Assembly: GCA_045576655.1 (NCBI GenBank)
Contig: JAZNGW010000044.1
Coordinates: forward strand, 33,671-97,670
Reading direction: 5' to 3'
Length of the DNA: 64,000 nt
Source of the DNA: RGIG8745 sp045576655
Lineage (GTDB): Bacteria; Bacteroidota; Bacteroidia; Bacteroidales; Bacteroidaceae
The notes beneath the pieces were generated by a model that was given only the letters and a program-made list of their open reading frames with translations, was not told the DNA's origin and made no database searches. The translations under genes were made by a program, and so were the position numbers. This document shows positions 9,801-19,257 of the stretch, piece by piece. Each line of letters begins with the position of its first letter. The stretch's first letter is position 1.

Positions 9801-10661
9801 ATGAAAGACCTTCTGATAGCACTTGCAGCCGTATTGCCTGCTTTGGTGATTGTAGTCTACATAGTGTTTCGCGACAAAAACAAGCGTGAACCTATTCCGC
9901 AGGTGTGGAAAGGCGTGCGCTATGGTATTGGATCTGCTTTGGTTGCAATTGCTTTTGCCACACCGTTTTCTGCGCTGGCAGAAATATTGCCTGTGTTGGA
10001 CTATGCAGAGACATTTTGGGGCGCTATTTATGGGGCGTTCTTTGTTGCAGCAATACCTGAAGAACTGGCAAAGTTGCTGATGCTCTATCTGTTGCTGAAT
10101 AAAAATCCATATTTCGATGAACGCATGGACGGAATAGTCTATGCTGTGGCTGTAGGTATGGGTTTTGCCGGATTTGAGAATATCTTATACTTATTAGAGA
10201 ACGAGGAGACTTGGGAAATGGTTGGTGCTATCCGCGCCCTCTTCTCCGTTCCAGGTCATTTCTGTTATGCAGTATTTATGGGCTATTACTACTCTCTGGC
10301 CCATTTTGACAAAAAAAATCACCATGGACTTAATCTTTTCCTCATGGTGGCAGTCCCAATAGTGTTGCATGGAACTTTTGACTTCCTGCTCATGTCACTT
10401 CCGCACCTGCATCCAGCCCTGATAATCATGGCTGTTATGGCATTCTTGGGGTTGTGCATAGGCATGAACATCATTGCTCACATCAAGATGCGCCATCACC
10501 TGAAAGCGGATGAGATAATGATGGCAGAGGCAGAAGTTGCAGTTTCAGAATCTTCCGTATCTTCTGAAAACTCTGAGGATTCCGAAATTTCCGAATGTTC
10601 TGAATCTTCTCAATTGATTGAAACAGACAAAGCTAAAGACGAACAAACCATAGTACTATGA
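9801..10661 (+). CDS. PrsW-family intramembrane metalloprotease with acidic serine-rich tail
   Basis: Polytopic membrane protein of 286 aa. PrsW-type motifs are all present: EEL at 87-89, GFAGFENI, the histidine motif PGHFCYAVFMGYY and HGTFDF. In Gram-positive bacteria PrsW cuts an anti-sigma factor; the substrate here is unknown. The last about 50 residues are a serine/glutamate-rich low-complexity tail (SSENSEDSEISECSESSQ) not typical of the family. The stop overlaps the start of the RND adaptor gene by 4 bp, so it is coupled to an efflux operon; a quality-control or stress-response link is inference. Confidence 0.9.
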   Translation: MKDLLIALAAVLPALVIVVYIVFRDKNKREPIPQVWKGVRYGIGSALVAIAFATPFSALAEILPVLDYAETFWGAIYGAFFVAAIPEELAKLLMLYLLLNKNPYFDERMDGIVYAVAVGMGFAGFENILYLLENEETWEMVGAIRALFSVPGHFCYAVFMGYYYSLAHFDKKNHHGLNLFLMVAVPIVLHGTFDFLLMSLPHLHPALIIMAVMAFLGLCIGMNIIAHIKMRHHLKADEIMMAEAEVAVSESSVSSENSEDSEISECSESSQLIETDKAKDEQTIVL

Positions 10662-11737
10662 ATAAATTTGTGAAGTGGGGTATCGTAGGAGGTATAGCCG
10701 TAGGCTTGACCATAATAGGCATAAACACTTTTGTACCTCAGGTAAATGAAGACTTGAAAGAGGTTCCTGCAAAAAAGACAGGACCACGTGGCAGCAGAGA
10801 ACTGAATGTCAGGGCTGTGACTTTGAAGGAGGAGACGCTTTCTGACGCACTTTTCGTGAGCGGAAGCATCATTCCCGATGAGCAAGTGGACTTGTCGTTC
10901 GAGGCTTCGGGCAAGATTACCGCAATCTATTTCCGCGAAGGTGCCCGTGTGAGCAAGGGCGAACTCCTTGCTAAGATAAACGATGCACCTCTGCAGGCTG
11001 AACTCCGCCGTCTGGAGGCGCAACTGAAACTCTACCAGGACCGAATGTTCCGTCAGAACGCTTTGCTTGAGAAGGAGGCGGTGAGCCAGGAAGCATTTCA
11101 GGAGGCACAGACCAATCTCGCCACGTTGAAGGCTGAGATAGATATGGTCAAGGCAAAGATTGCGCAGACGGAACTGCGTGCGCCGTTTGACGGCGTTCTT
11201 GGACTTCGTGAAGTAAGCCAAGGTACATTTGCGTCGCCTACCACAACAATAGCAAAGCTAACCAAGACCAATCCGTTGAAGATTGAGTTTTCTGTGCCTG
11301 AACGCTATGCAGGAATGCTCAAGGCAGGAAACGACCTGAAATTCACGGTCGAAGGCGACCTCGAGGAACGCAGTGCAAAACTTTACGCTACAGACTCGCA
11401 TGTCGATAGCGACACCCGTACATATACGGTGCGCGCTCTTTACGACAATGCCGATGGCAAGCTCGTCCCAGGACGATATGTCAGCGTAAGTCTGACCACT
11501 CAGGAATTTGACAAAACTATTGCTGTTCCGAGTCAGGCTGTCATCTCTGAAATGGGAATTGACAAGGTGTTCGTGTATCGTAATGGGATAGCCGAGCCAG
11601 TAGAGATAACCAAAGGATTGCGCACGGAGAAGTATGTGCAGGTACTGCGTGGACTCTCGGTGGGCGATACTGTCATTACTACCGGAACGATGCAGTTGCG
11701 CGTAGGTCAGAAAGTTGTGCTTGACGCAGTAGAATAA
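10658..11737 (+). CDS. RND efflux periplasmic adaptor (membrane fusion protein)
   Basis: Adaptor of a tripartite efflux pump. An uncleaved N-terminal helix (residues about 7-25) anchors it. The barrel-sandwich halves are VDLSFEASGKITAIYFREGARVS (about 72-95) and LRAPFDGVLGLREVSQGTF (about 175-195), with an alpha-hairpin between them. Beta-barrel and membrane-proximal domains follow (to about 350). The length of 359 aa is normal. It overlaps PrsW upstream and lies 11 bp before the RND pump gene. Substrate unknown. Confidence 0.93.
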   Translation: MNKFVKWGIVGGIAVGLTIIGINTFVPQVNEDLKEVPAKKTGPRGSRELNVRAVTLKEETLSDALFVSGSIIPDEQVDLSFEASGKITAIYFREGARVSKGELLAKINDAPLQAELRRLEAQLKLYQDRMFRQNALLEKEAVSQEAFQEAQTNLATLKAEIDMVKAKIAQTELRAPFDGVLGLREVSQGTFASPTTTIAKLTKTNPLKIEFSVPERYAGMLKAGNDLKFTVEGDLEERSAKLYATDSHVDSDTRTYTVRALYDNADGKLVPGRYVSVSLTTQEFDKTIAVPSQAVISEMGIDKVFVYRNGIAEPVEITKGLRTEKYVQVLRGLSVGDTVITTGTMQLRVGQKVVLDAVE

Positions 11738-11748
11738 TCCATATAACT

Positions 11749-14700
11749 ATGAATATATCAGAACTTAGCATACGCCGGCCAGTTCTTGCAACGGTGCTGA
11801 CGCTCATTATCCTTCTTTTCGGTGCAATAGGATATATGAGCCTTGGAGTGCGAGAATATCCGTCGGTCGACAATCCGATAATTTCCGTTTCTTGTTCCTA
11901 TCCAGGTGCGAATGCCGATGTCATTGAGAATCAGATAACGGAACCGTTGGAACAGAATATCAACGGTATTCCTGGTATCCGTTCGCTCACGAGTGTGAGC
12001 CAGCAAGGTAGCAGCCGTATCACAGTAGAGTTTGAATTGTCGGTCGACCTTGAGACTGCGGCAAACGACGTGCGCGACAAGGTGTCGCGTGCTCAGCGTT
12101 TCCTTCCTCGCGACTGTGACCCGCCTACAGTATCAAAGGCAGATGCCGATGCGATGCCAATCCTCATGGTGGCTTTGCAGAGTGAGAAACGCTCGTTGCT
12201 CGAACTTAGTGAGATAGCCGATTTGACCGTGAAGGAACAGTTGCAGACGATTCCGGAGGTGAGCAGCGTGTCCATTTGGGGAGAGAAACGCTATTGTATG
12301 CGTCTGTGGCTTGATCCGGTGAAGATGTCGGGCTACGGAGTGACCCCTATGGACGTTAAGAATGTTCTTGACAAAGAGAATGTGGAACTCCCTTCAGGCA
12401 GTATCGAAGGCGACAATACCGAACTTGCCATCCGTACTCTCGGACTGATGCACACCACGGAGGAGTTCAACAATATAGTCATAAAGGAGAGCGAAGGCCG
12501 AATAGTCCGTTTTAGCGACATAGGTCGCGCCGAACTCAGTCCGCGCGACTTGAAGAGCTATATGAAGATGAACGGTGTGCCTATGGTAGGAGTCGTTGTC
12601 GTTCCGCAGCCTGGAGCAAACCACATCAACATTGCCGAGGCCGTGTATGATCGTATGGAGCGTATGCAGAAGGACCTTCCGGAGGATGTGAAATACAGTT
12701 ATGGTTTTGACAATACGAGGTTCATTCGCGCTTCCATCAATGAAGTTAAGACTACCGTCTACGAGGCTTTCGTGCTCGTTATTATCATCATCTTCTTGTT
12801 CCTGCGTGACTGGCGCGTCACCCTTGTGCCTTGTATCGTTATACCAGTTTCGTTGATTGGAGCTTTCTTCATGATGTATATTTGCGGTTTCTCCATCAAC
12901 GTGCTTTCCATGCTGGCCATCGTGCTCTCGGTGGGATTGGTGGTAGACGACGCCATTGTTATGACGGAAAACATATACATCCGAATAGAACGAGGAATGC
13001 GGCCTATGGCAGCCGGAATAGAGGGAGCCAAGGAAATATTCTTTGCCGTAATATCCACGTCGATTACTCTGCTTGCAGTGTTCTTCCCTATCATATTTAT
13101 GGAGGGAACGACTGGCCGCCTGTTCCGAGAGTTCAGTTTTGTGGTGGCTGGATGCGTGATAATCTCGACGTTTGCTGCTCTAACCTTCACTCCGATGCTT
13201 GCCACAAAGATACTTGTGCGCCGTAAGGAACAGAAGTGGTTCTATCGTAAAACAGAACCTTTCTTTGAGGGCATGAACAATTACTATCGCAAGAGTCTGA
13301 TGGCTTTTTTGCGGTACAGATATATAGCCATAGTCATAATGGTTGTGGCTCTTGGACTTTGTGGCTGGATGTGGACATCCATACCTTCTGAGATGGCTCC
13401 GCTTGAGGACCGCTCGCAGATAACCATCCGCACTATGGGACCAGAAGGCGTTACTTATGAGTATATGCGTGATTACACAGAGGACGTCAATCGTATTGCC
13501 GACTCTATTATGCCAGACGCCGCATTCATCACAGCGCGTGTGTCGAACGGTGGCGGTAACGTGCAGATTACCTTGAAGGACTTGAAAGAACGTGACTATT
13601 CACAGATGGAGGTTGCAGAGAAACTCTCCAAGGCTGTGCAGAAGAAGACCGAAGCACGTGCTTTCGTTCAGCAACAGTCAACGTTCGGAGGACGTCGCGG
13701 TTCGATGCCTATTCAGTATGTGCTTCAGGCAACTAATATAGAGAAACTTCAGGAAGTGCTCCCTGAGTTCATGGCGAAAGTCCACGATAACCCTACTTTC
13801 CAGATGGCGGATGTTGACCTTAAATTCAGCAAACCGGAAGTGCGTATCGAAATCAATCGTGAGAAATCCAACACGATGGGCGTAAATACAAGAGATATAG
13901 CGCAGACTCTTCAGTACGGCCTCAGCGGCCAGCGCATGGGTTATCTCTACCTCAACGGTAAGCAGTATGAGATTGTCGGCGAAATCAATCGCCAGCAACG
14001 CAACACGCCTGCCACATTGAAGTCGATATACATGCGAAGCAACAGCGGCGAGATGATTCAGATGGAAAACCTCGTTGACCTCATTGAAGGCATTGCTCCG
14101 CCTAAGCTCTATCGTTACAACCGATTCGTGTCGGCAACGGTGTCTGCCGGACTCGCAGAGGGAAAGACTATAGGCGAGGGGCTTGACGAGATGGATAAGA
14201 TAGCAAAGGAGGTTCTTGATGATACGTTCCGTACTGCCCTGGCCGGTGACTCAAAGGAATTCCGTGAAAGTTCGTCAAGTCTGATATTCGCATTCTTGTT
14301 GGCGCTCGTGCTTATCTATCTCATTCTTGCAGCGCAGTTCGAGAGTTTCAAGGACCCGTTTGTCATAATGCTCACAGTGCCGCTGGCCATCTGTGGTGCG
14401 CTGGTATTTATGACTGTCGGGGGGCAGACAATGAATATTTACAGTCAGATCGGTATAATAATGCTCATCGGCCTTGTGGCTAAGAATGGTATCTTGATTG
14501 TTGAGTTTGCCAATCAGAAGCAGAAGGCGGGAGTGAGCAAGATGGCTGCCATTAGCGAGGCTTCTGTGCAGCGCTTGCGTCCTATCCTTATGACGAGTGC
14601 TTCAACCGTTCTCGGACTCCTGCCGCTGATGTTTGCCACAGGCGAGGGTTGCAACGGACGTATTGCGATGGGTACTGCCGTCGTGGGCGGTATGCTCATA

Positions 14701-14781
14701 TCGACGTTGCTGACAATGTACATCGTTCCGGCTATATACTCGTTTGTATCTACTGATATAAGCAAGAAGGTTGAAGGCTGA
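11749..14781 (+). CDS. RND efflux pump, HAE1-type inner-membrane subunit
   Basis: Proton-driven inner-membrane transporter of 1010 aa with twelve predicted membrane helices and two large periplasmic loops. The proton-relay residues of HAE1 pumps are intact: GLVVDDAIVMTENI in helix 4 has both aspartates and GLVAKNGILIVEFANQ in helix 10 has the lysine. This separates it from the two RND permeases at 50.8 and 57.3 kb, which lack these residues. It sits between its adaptor and TolC-like partner. Multidrug or detergent export is typical of the family; no specific substrate can be read from the sequence. Confidence 0.95.
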   Translation: MNISELSIRRPVLATVLTLIILLFGAIGYMSLGVREYPSVDNPIISVSCSYPGANADVIENQITEPLEQNINGIPGIRSLTSVSQQGSSRITVEFELSVDLETAANDVRDKVSRAQRFLPRDCDPPTVSKADADAMPILMVALQSEKRSLLELSEIADLTVKEQLQTIPEVSSVSIWGEKRYCMRLWLDPVKMSGYGVTPMDVKNVLDKENVELPSGSIEGDNTELAIRTLGLMHTTEEFNNIVIKESEGRIVRFSDIGRAELSPRDLKSYMKMNGVPMVGVVVVPQPGANHINIAEAVYDRMERMQKDLPEDVKYSYGFDNTRFIRASINEVKTTVYEAFVLVIIIIFLFLRDWRVTLVPCIVIPVSLIGAFFMMYICGFSINVLSMLAIVLSVGLVVDDAIVMTENIYIRIERGMRPMAAGIEGAKEIFFAVISTSITLLAVFFPIIFMEGTTGRLFREFSFVVAGCVIISTFAALTFTPMLATKILVRRKEQKWFYRKTEPFFEGMNNYYRKSLMAFLRYRYIAIVIMVVALGLCGWMWTSIPSEMAPLEDRSQITIRTMGPEGVTYEYMRDYTEDVNRIADSIMPDAAFITARVSNGGGNVQITLKDLKERDYSQMEVAEKLSKAVQKKTEARAFVQQQSTFGGRRGSMPIQYVLQATNIEKLQEVLPEFMAKVHDNPTFQMADVDLKFSKPEVRIEINREKSNTMGVNTRDIAQTLQYGLSGQRMGYLYLNGKQYEIVGEINRQQRNTPATLKSIYMRSNSGEMIQMENLVDLIEGIAPPKLYRYNRFVSATVSAGLAEGKTIGEGLDEMDKIAKEVLDDTFRTALAGDSKEFRESSSSLIFAFLLALVLIYLILAAQFESFKDPFVIMLTVPLAICGALVFMTVGGQTMNIYSQIGIIMLIGLVAKNGILIVEFANQKQKAGVSKMAAISEASVQRLRPILMTSASTVLGLLPLMFATGEGCNGRIAMGTAVVGGMLISTLLTMYIVPAIYSFVSTDISKKVEG

Positions 14782-14811
14782 AAGTTTAAAGTTGAAAGTT
14801 AGAGTAAGTCT

Positions 14812-16140
14812 ATGAAGCAATCGATAAAGAAACTAATATCCGCTTTTGTGGTTTTTGCAGTTGCGTCAAATCATGCGGTGCTGTCGCAGGAACTGACGTT
14901 GCGCCAATGCCTTGAGAAAGGCTTGGAGAATAACTATTCGTTGCGAATCGTGCGCAATGAGCAGCAGATGGCAGATAATAATGCTAACCGTGCCAATGCG
15001 GGGCAGCTGCCTACACTTTCGGCTTCTGCCGGTTATAGCGGTTCTCTTAATAACAGAAGTACGACTTCGCGCGAGGGAGTTACTACCGACGACCGTAACT
15101 TCCTTGACCATACTTTTTCGGCAGGTATCAACGCCGAATGGATGGTGTTTGACGGTTTCAAGATGCAGGCGGATTATAAGCGTCTTCGCGAACTGAAACT
15201 TCAGAGCGACACTCAGACGCGTATTGCCGTCGAGGATTATATCGCCGAGCTTACCGCCGAGTACTACAATTTCGTGCAGCAGCTTATTCGGCGCCGAAAT
15301 CTTAACTATGCCGTGCGTCTTTCCAAGGAGCGCCTGCGCATAGTTCAGGAACGATACATCATCGGTAATAATTCTCGCCTTGACCTTCAGCAGGCCCAAG
15401 TAGACTTTAATGCTGACAGTGCGCAAAGTCTGAAGCAGAATGAGACTCTGGCTTCGTCGCGCATACGTCTGCGCCGTCTGATGGCTGACAGCAATATCGG
15501 CGATTGGCTCTTGGTTAAGGATTCAGCCATTGTTGTCAACCGTAGCCTTGACTTCGACAGTCTTTGGACCGCCACTCAGCAGCACAATTCAGCCCTCATC
15601 AATGCGGCTCATAACCATGCGCTTGCTGAGATTGACCGCAAGAGCATCCGCTCGCGCGACTATCCTTATGTCAAACTCAGTGCTGGCTATGGCTATTCAT
15701 TGAGCAAAATGGCGATAGGCTCAACTAAGCGTCGCCAGGAGTGGGGTGCTGACTTTGGATTGACTGTCGGCTTCAAACTTTTCGATGGTAAGCGCAGAAG
15801 CCAGGTGCGCAATGCGCGTCTGGCGGTTGAGAATGCCGAACTGGAACAGCAGGATTTGGAACTTTCGCTTTATGCAGACCTGTGTGACCTCTGGCAGGCA
15901 TATGAAAATAATCGTCACTTGCTGGCACTCGAACGCCAGAATCTTGTTTCCGCTCGCGAAAACTATTACATCGCTCACGAACGCTACTTGCTTGGCGACC
16001 TTTCGGGTATTGAGATGCGTGAGGCGCAGAAGAGTCTGCTCGATGCAGAGGAACGCCTGCTCGCAGCGCTGTACAGCACTAAGATCTGCGAAATATCACT
16101 CCTGCAGGTTAGTGGGGGAGTGACAGGTTATTTGAATTGA
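14812..16140 (+). CDS. TolC-family outer-membrane efflux channel
   Basis: Outer-membrane channel of 442 aa closing the tripartite pump. A Sec signal peptide ends near NHAVLSQ (about residue 26). Two outer-membrane efflux repeats with long amphipathic helices follow (about 30-220 and 235-430). The sequence LTLRQCLEKGLENNYSLRI is a typical repeat start. It lies 30 bp after the RND gene and converges with the glycerate kinase gene (10-bp gap). Confidence 0.92.
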   Translation: MKQSIKKLISAFVVFAVASNHAVLSQELTLRQCLEKGLENNYSLRIVRNEQQMADNNANRANAGQLPTLSASAGYSGSLNNRSTTSREGVTTDDRNFLDHTFSAGINAEWMVFDGFKMQADYKRLRELKLQSDTQTRIAVEDYIAELTAEYYNFVQQLIRRRNLNYAVRLSKERLRIVQERYIIGNNSRLDLQQAQVDFNADSAQSLKQNETLASSRIRLRRLMADSNIGDWLLVKDSAIVVNRSLDFDSLWTATQQHNSALINAAHNHALAEIDRKSIRSRDYPYVKLSAGYGYSLSKMAIGSTKRRQEWGADFGLTVGFKLFDGKRRSQVRNARLAVENAELEQQDLELSLYADLCDLWQAYENNRHLLALERQNLVSARENYYIAHERYLLGDLSGIEMREAQKSLLDAEERLLAALYSTKICEISLLQVSGGVTGYLN

Positions 16141-16150
16141 AAGGTGAAAA

Positions 16151-17287
16151 TCAAGATTTGAAAGTTCGCTCAACTATTAGTTGTTGTCCCGCACGTCTCA
16201 TATTCTCATAGGCAATGCTTCGCTGCATTGCCTTTTCTTTTGGCATGTCGGGGTTGCTGGCCTCAAGTATCTTGGCAAAACCGCTTTTCCTGAGTTCGTC
16301 GCACCACTCAACCCTTCCTCCTATGGCAATGACAGGGATGCCTTGCGCCGACGCTCTGCGTAGTATGCCGCTTGGAGCCTTGCCCATTACGGTTTGATGG
16401 TCTATTCTGCCTTCACCTGTCACGATGAGGTCGCTGCCCGTTATTATGTCGTCAAATCTGATAGCGTTGAGCACCATGTCGATGCCCCGCTCAAGTCGGG
16501 AGTTGAGCAGGGCGTACATTCCTGCTCCCATACCTCCGGCAGCACCGCCGCCTGGGATGTGTGCCACGTCTTTTCCGTTGAACTGATATATTGCTGAGGC
16601 AAAGTTTCGTAGTCCGGCATCTAATTGTGCGACCATTTCTTTGTTTGCCCCTTTCTGTGGTGCGAAGACATGGGCTGCTCCGTTTGGACCGTAGAGTGGG
16701 GCGGTCACGTCGCAGGCAATGACAAATTCACAATCTTTTAGTTCGGACATCGCTTGTGATGCGTCGATTGAGGCAATCTCTGCAAGTGTGCCTCCGCATC
16801 CTTCCAGCGTGTTTCTCTCTTTGTCGAGGAAACGGAATCCCAAGGCAGAGAGCATGCCTGTTCCGCCGTCGTTTGTGGCGCTGCCGCCTATGCCTACGAG
16901 GAATCTTCTGCATCCCCTGCTAATGGCGTCGGCAATGAGTTCGCCTGTGCCGTAGGTCGTAGTGTGCATTGGGTTGCGTTCCTCAGGCTTGAGCAGTGTC
17001 AGTCCGCTTGCAACGGCCATTTCTATTACAGCGGTCTGACCGTTGTCTATTATGCCGTAGCGTGCTTTCACTGCTCGTCCTATCGGGTCGCTCACTGTCG
17101 TTTCGATGAAACTTCCGTTGAGGCTTTTTACAATCGCTTCCATTGTGCCTTCACCGCCGTCGGCAACATACGCTTTCCTCACTTCGCAGTCGGGAAGAAC
17201 GGTGCGGAGTCCTTCCTCGAAAGCGTCTGCTACCTCGTCGGAGCGTAGCGAACCTTTGAATGAATCGAATGCTAAAGTTATGGTCAT
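16151..17287 (-). CDS. Glycerate kinase (GlxK/GarK type)
   Basis: Phosphorylates D-glycerate with ATP (family knowledge; 2- versus 3-phosphoglycerate cannot be read from the sequence). I chose the ATG at 17287, which gives the family N terminus MTITLAFDSFKGS and 378 aa, the normal length; an upstream in-frame ATG would add 18 residues without family resemblance. Motifs include VADGGEGTMEAIV, GIGGSATNDGGTGML, GGGAAGGMGAG and VTGEGRIDHQT. Monocistronic, convergent with the efflux operon. Confidence 0.94.
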   Translation of the reverse strand: MTITLAFDSFKGSLRSDEVADAFEEGLRTVLPDCEVRKAYVADGGEGTMEAIVKSLNGSFIETTVSDPIGRAVKARYGIIDNGQTAVIEMAVASGLTLLKPEERNPMHTTTYGTGELIADAISRGCRRFLVGIGGSATNDGGTGMLSALGFRFLDKERNTLEGCGGTLAEIASIDASQAMSELKDCEFVIACDVTAPLYGPNGAAHVFAPQKGANKEMVAQLDAGLRNFASAIYQFNGKDVAHIPGGGAAGGMGAGMYALLNSRLERGIDMVLNAIRFDDIITGSDLIVTGEGRIDHQTVMGKAPSGILRRASAQGIPVIAIGGRVEWCDELRKSGFAKILEASNPDMPKEKAMQRSIAYENMRRAGQQLIVERTFKS

Positions 17288-17401
17288 GTCTTTGTGTTTC
17301 AGTGTGCTTGCTCTTGTTGTCCCGATTGGGCGAGTGTGCATTACTGTCTGTAGCTCGCTGCTTTTTTGTCATCGCCCCGCTGCTTATTCGTCGCTACCTC
17401 G

Positions 17402-17505
17402 CTGAAAAGTATAAATAAAACTATTATTTGTACAAATATAATCAGTATTTATATAAATATAAGTTTTATTCTTACAAATATAAGTTTTATTTATACTTTT
17501 CTCCC
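17402..17505. repeat. AT-rich palindromic element, copy 1
   Basis: The otherwise featureless gap 17288-17706 holds a 100-bp AT-rich element. Its ends are exact inverted copies: GAAAAGTATAAATAAAACT at the left and its reverse complement at the right. Inside are further copies of the ATAAGTTTTATT core. A related element is at 32957-33015. No gene is seen in the gap. Confidence 0.7.
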
Positions 17506-17659
17506 CAGTGCTGTGAACTTTCCAGTGCGGTCGTTGCGATTTTCCTCTTCGGCCACTCTGACTTTCCGGCGGGCTGTCGTGCGTGCGCTTTTGCCCTTGG
17601 AGGTAGCTTTTTATGTGCAAAGATAGCATTAAAGAGGGTGATAATACAGAACAATTTAT

Positions 17660-17667
17660 TACTTTTG
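17660..17667 (+). promoter_or_regulatory. -7 promoter box of the SIMPL/TerB operon
   Basis: TACTTTTG matches the Bacteroidetes TAnnTTTG consensus and is 40 bp before the ATG at 17707. A TTTATT stretch precedes it; no clear -33 TTG was found at the best spacing. Confidence 0.5.
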
Positions 17668-17706
17668 CAATATAAAGAGTAGAGTATTCAAAACGACAAA
17701 TGCTAT

Positions 17707-18408
17707 ATGAAGAATTACAGGACTGAGGCCTTTATTATTGCAGTAGGTCTCCTGCTAATGGGATTTTTTGTCGGCGGTGGCATCAAGGATCTTGCTAAGC
17801 CCGAACGCACTGTTTTTGTCAGAGGACTGGCGGAGATGGAGGTTAAGGCTAACCACGTTACCTGGCCAATCCTTTACAAGGAGGCTGGCAATGATTTGCT
17901 TGCTTTGTGCAACAAGGTGAGCAAGTCGAACGATGTGATTGTGGAGTTTCTGAAGAACGAAGGTGTCGGTGAAGAGGAAATTTCGATAAATCCGCTTGAG
18001 GTCTACGATACTAATACCGACCGCTATTCCAACCAGAATGCGGAGTTTCGCTACAATGTGACGTCTGTCATAACGGTTTCGACTGCTAAGGTCGATCTCG
18101 TGCGCCGGCTGATTAACCGCCAGGGCGAGTTGCTGGACAAGGGTATCGTGATTGTTGACGGCGACTATCGATATAGGGTCGACTATGAGTACACTGACCT
18201 AAACACGGTTAAGCCGAAAATGATTGAGGAAGCCACGAAGAACGCTCGTGCCGCTGCCCAGAAGTTTGCTGTCGACTCCGACAGCGAGCTCGGCAAGATT
18301 AAGCAAGCCTCACAGGGGCAGTTTGAGATTAGCGACCGCGACCAGAACACTCCTTACATCAAGAACGTAAGGGTGGTTACAAGTTTGACATATTATTTGG
18401 AGGATTAG
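17707..18408 (+). CDS. SIMPL-domain (DUF541) periplasmic protein
   Basis: 233 aa, with one N-terminal membrane helix (residues about 7-25) and a periplasmic SIMPL/DUF541 domain starting TVFVRGLAEMEVKANHV. The family is periplasmic or outer-membrane associated, with no assigned reaction; the E. coli member is linked to oxidative-stress protection. Followed after 6 bp by the TerB/J-domain gene, so the two form an operon behind the promoter at 17660. Confidence 0.88.
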   Translation: MKNYRTEAFIIAVGLLLMGFFVGGGIKDLAKPERTVFVRGLAEMEVKANHVTWPILYKEAGNDLLALCNKVSKSNDVIVEFLKNEGVGEEEISINPLEVYDTNTDRYSNQNAEFRYNVTSVITVSTAKVDLVRRLINRQGELLDKGIVIVDGDYRYRVDYEYTDLNTVKPKMIEEATKNARAAAQKFAVDSDSELGKIKQASQGQFEISDRDQNTPYIKNVRVVTSLTYYLED

Positions 18409-18414
18409 GCATCT

Positions 18415-19203
18415 ATGGGATTAGGTAAATGGATTGGCGGAGTGGCTGGATTTATCGCGTTCGGACCGCTCGGCGCATTAGCAGGATATGCTCTCGGATC
18501 TCTGTTCGAGAAGGCAAAAGATATCACTTTTGACGGTTCCGAACCGTTGCAAGGTGGTGGCTATGACGGCGGTGACGCTCGCGGGCAGCGCAACAGCTTT
18601 ATGTTTTCGTTGCTTGTTATGGCATCCTATATCATCCGCGCCGACGGCAAGGTGATGCATAGCGAGATGGAGTACGTACGCCGTTTTCTGCGTGTCAACT
18701 TTGGCGATGCGGCGGTTGAAGAAGGCAACCAGATTCTGCTTCGCTTGTTTGAGGAGCGCAAACGCATGGATGCCGCTAATCCTAACGCTTTCCGCAACAC
18801 TATTCACGACTGCGGCGTGCAGATACGCAACTATATGAGTTATGAGCAGCGTCTGCAACTTCTCGGATTTCTTGCAGCCATAGCTAAGAGCGATGGCAAC
18901 GTATGTAAGGAGGAGATTGAGGCGCTGAAGGAAGTGGCATCATCTATGGGACTTTCTGACCAAGAAGTCGATTCGATGCTCAGTCTTGGTGGTGAAAGTT
19001 TGGAAGACGCCTACAAGGTTCTTGAGATTGACCCTTCAGCCACAGACGATGAGGTGAAGGCCGCCTATCGCAAGATGGCTCTGAAGCACCACCCTGACCG
19101 TGTGGCCACTCTTGGCGATGATGTCCGTAAGGCTGCTGAGGAGAAATTCCAGAAGATCAACAATGCAAAGGAGCGCATATTTGCTTCTCGCGGCATGAAG
19201 TGA
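18415..19203 (+). CDS. DjlA-like TerB/J-domain co-chaperone
   Basis: 262 aa. A glycine-rich hydrophobic N terminus (WIGGVAGFIAFGPLGALAGYALGS) may insert in the membrane. Residues about 60-185 form a TerB-like helical domain (MASYIIRADGKVMHSEM and IAKSDGNVCKEEIEALK). Residues about 198-258 are a J domain with the DnaK-activating HPD motif in LKHHPDRV. The order TerB then J matches DjlA. It probably recruits DnaK to the inner membrane. Second gene of a two-gene operon. Confidence 0.92.
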   Translation: MGLGKWIGGVAGFIAFGPLGALAGYALGSLFEKAKDITFDGSEPLQGGGYDGGDARGQRNSFMFSLLVMASYIIRADGKVMHSEMEYVRRFLRVNFGDAAVEEGNQILLRLFEERKRMDAANPNAFRNTIHDCGVQIRNYMSYEQRLQLLGFLAAIAKSDGNVCKEEIEALKEVASSMGLSDQEVDSMLSLGGESLEDAYKVLEIDPSATDDEVKAAYRKMALKHHPDRVATLGDDVRKAAEEKFQKINNAKERIFASRGMK

Positions 19204-19257
19204 TAGGCGAGGGGGCTGCTCTATGAAAGTTAAAAGGCCTCCCTTAACCCTTAACCT

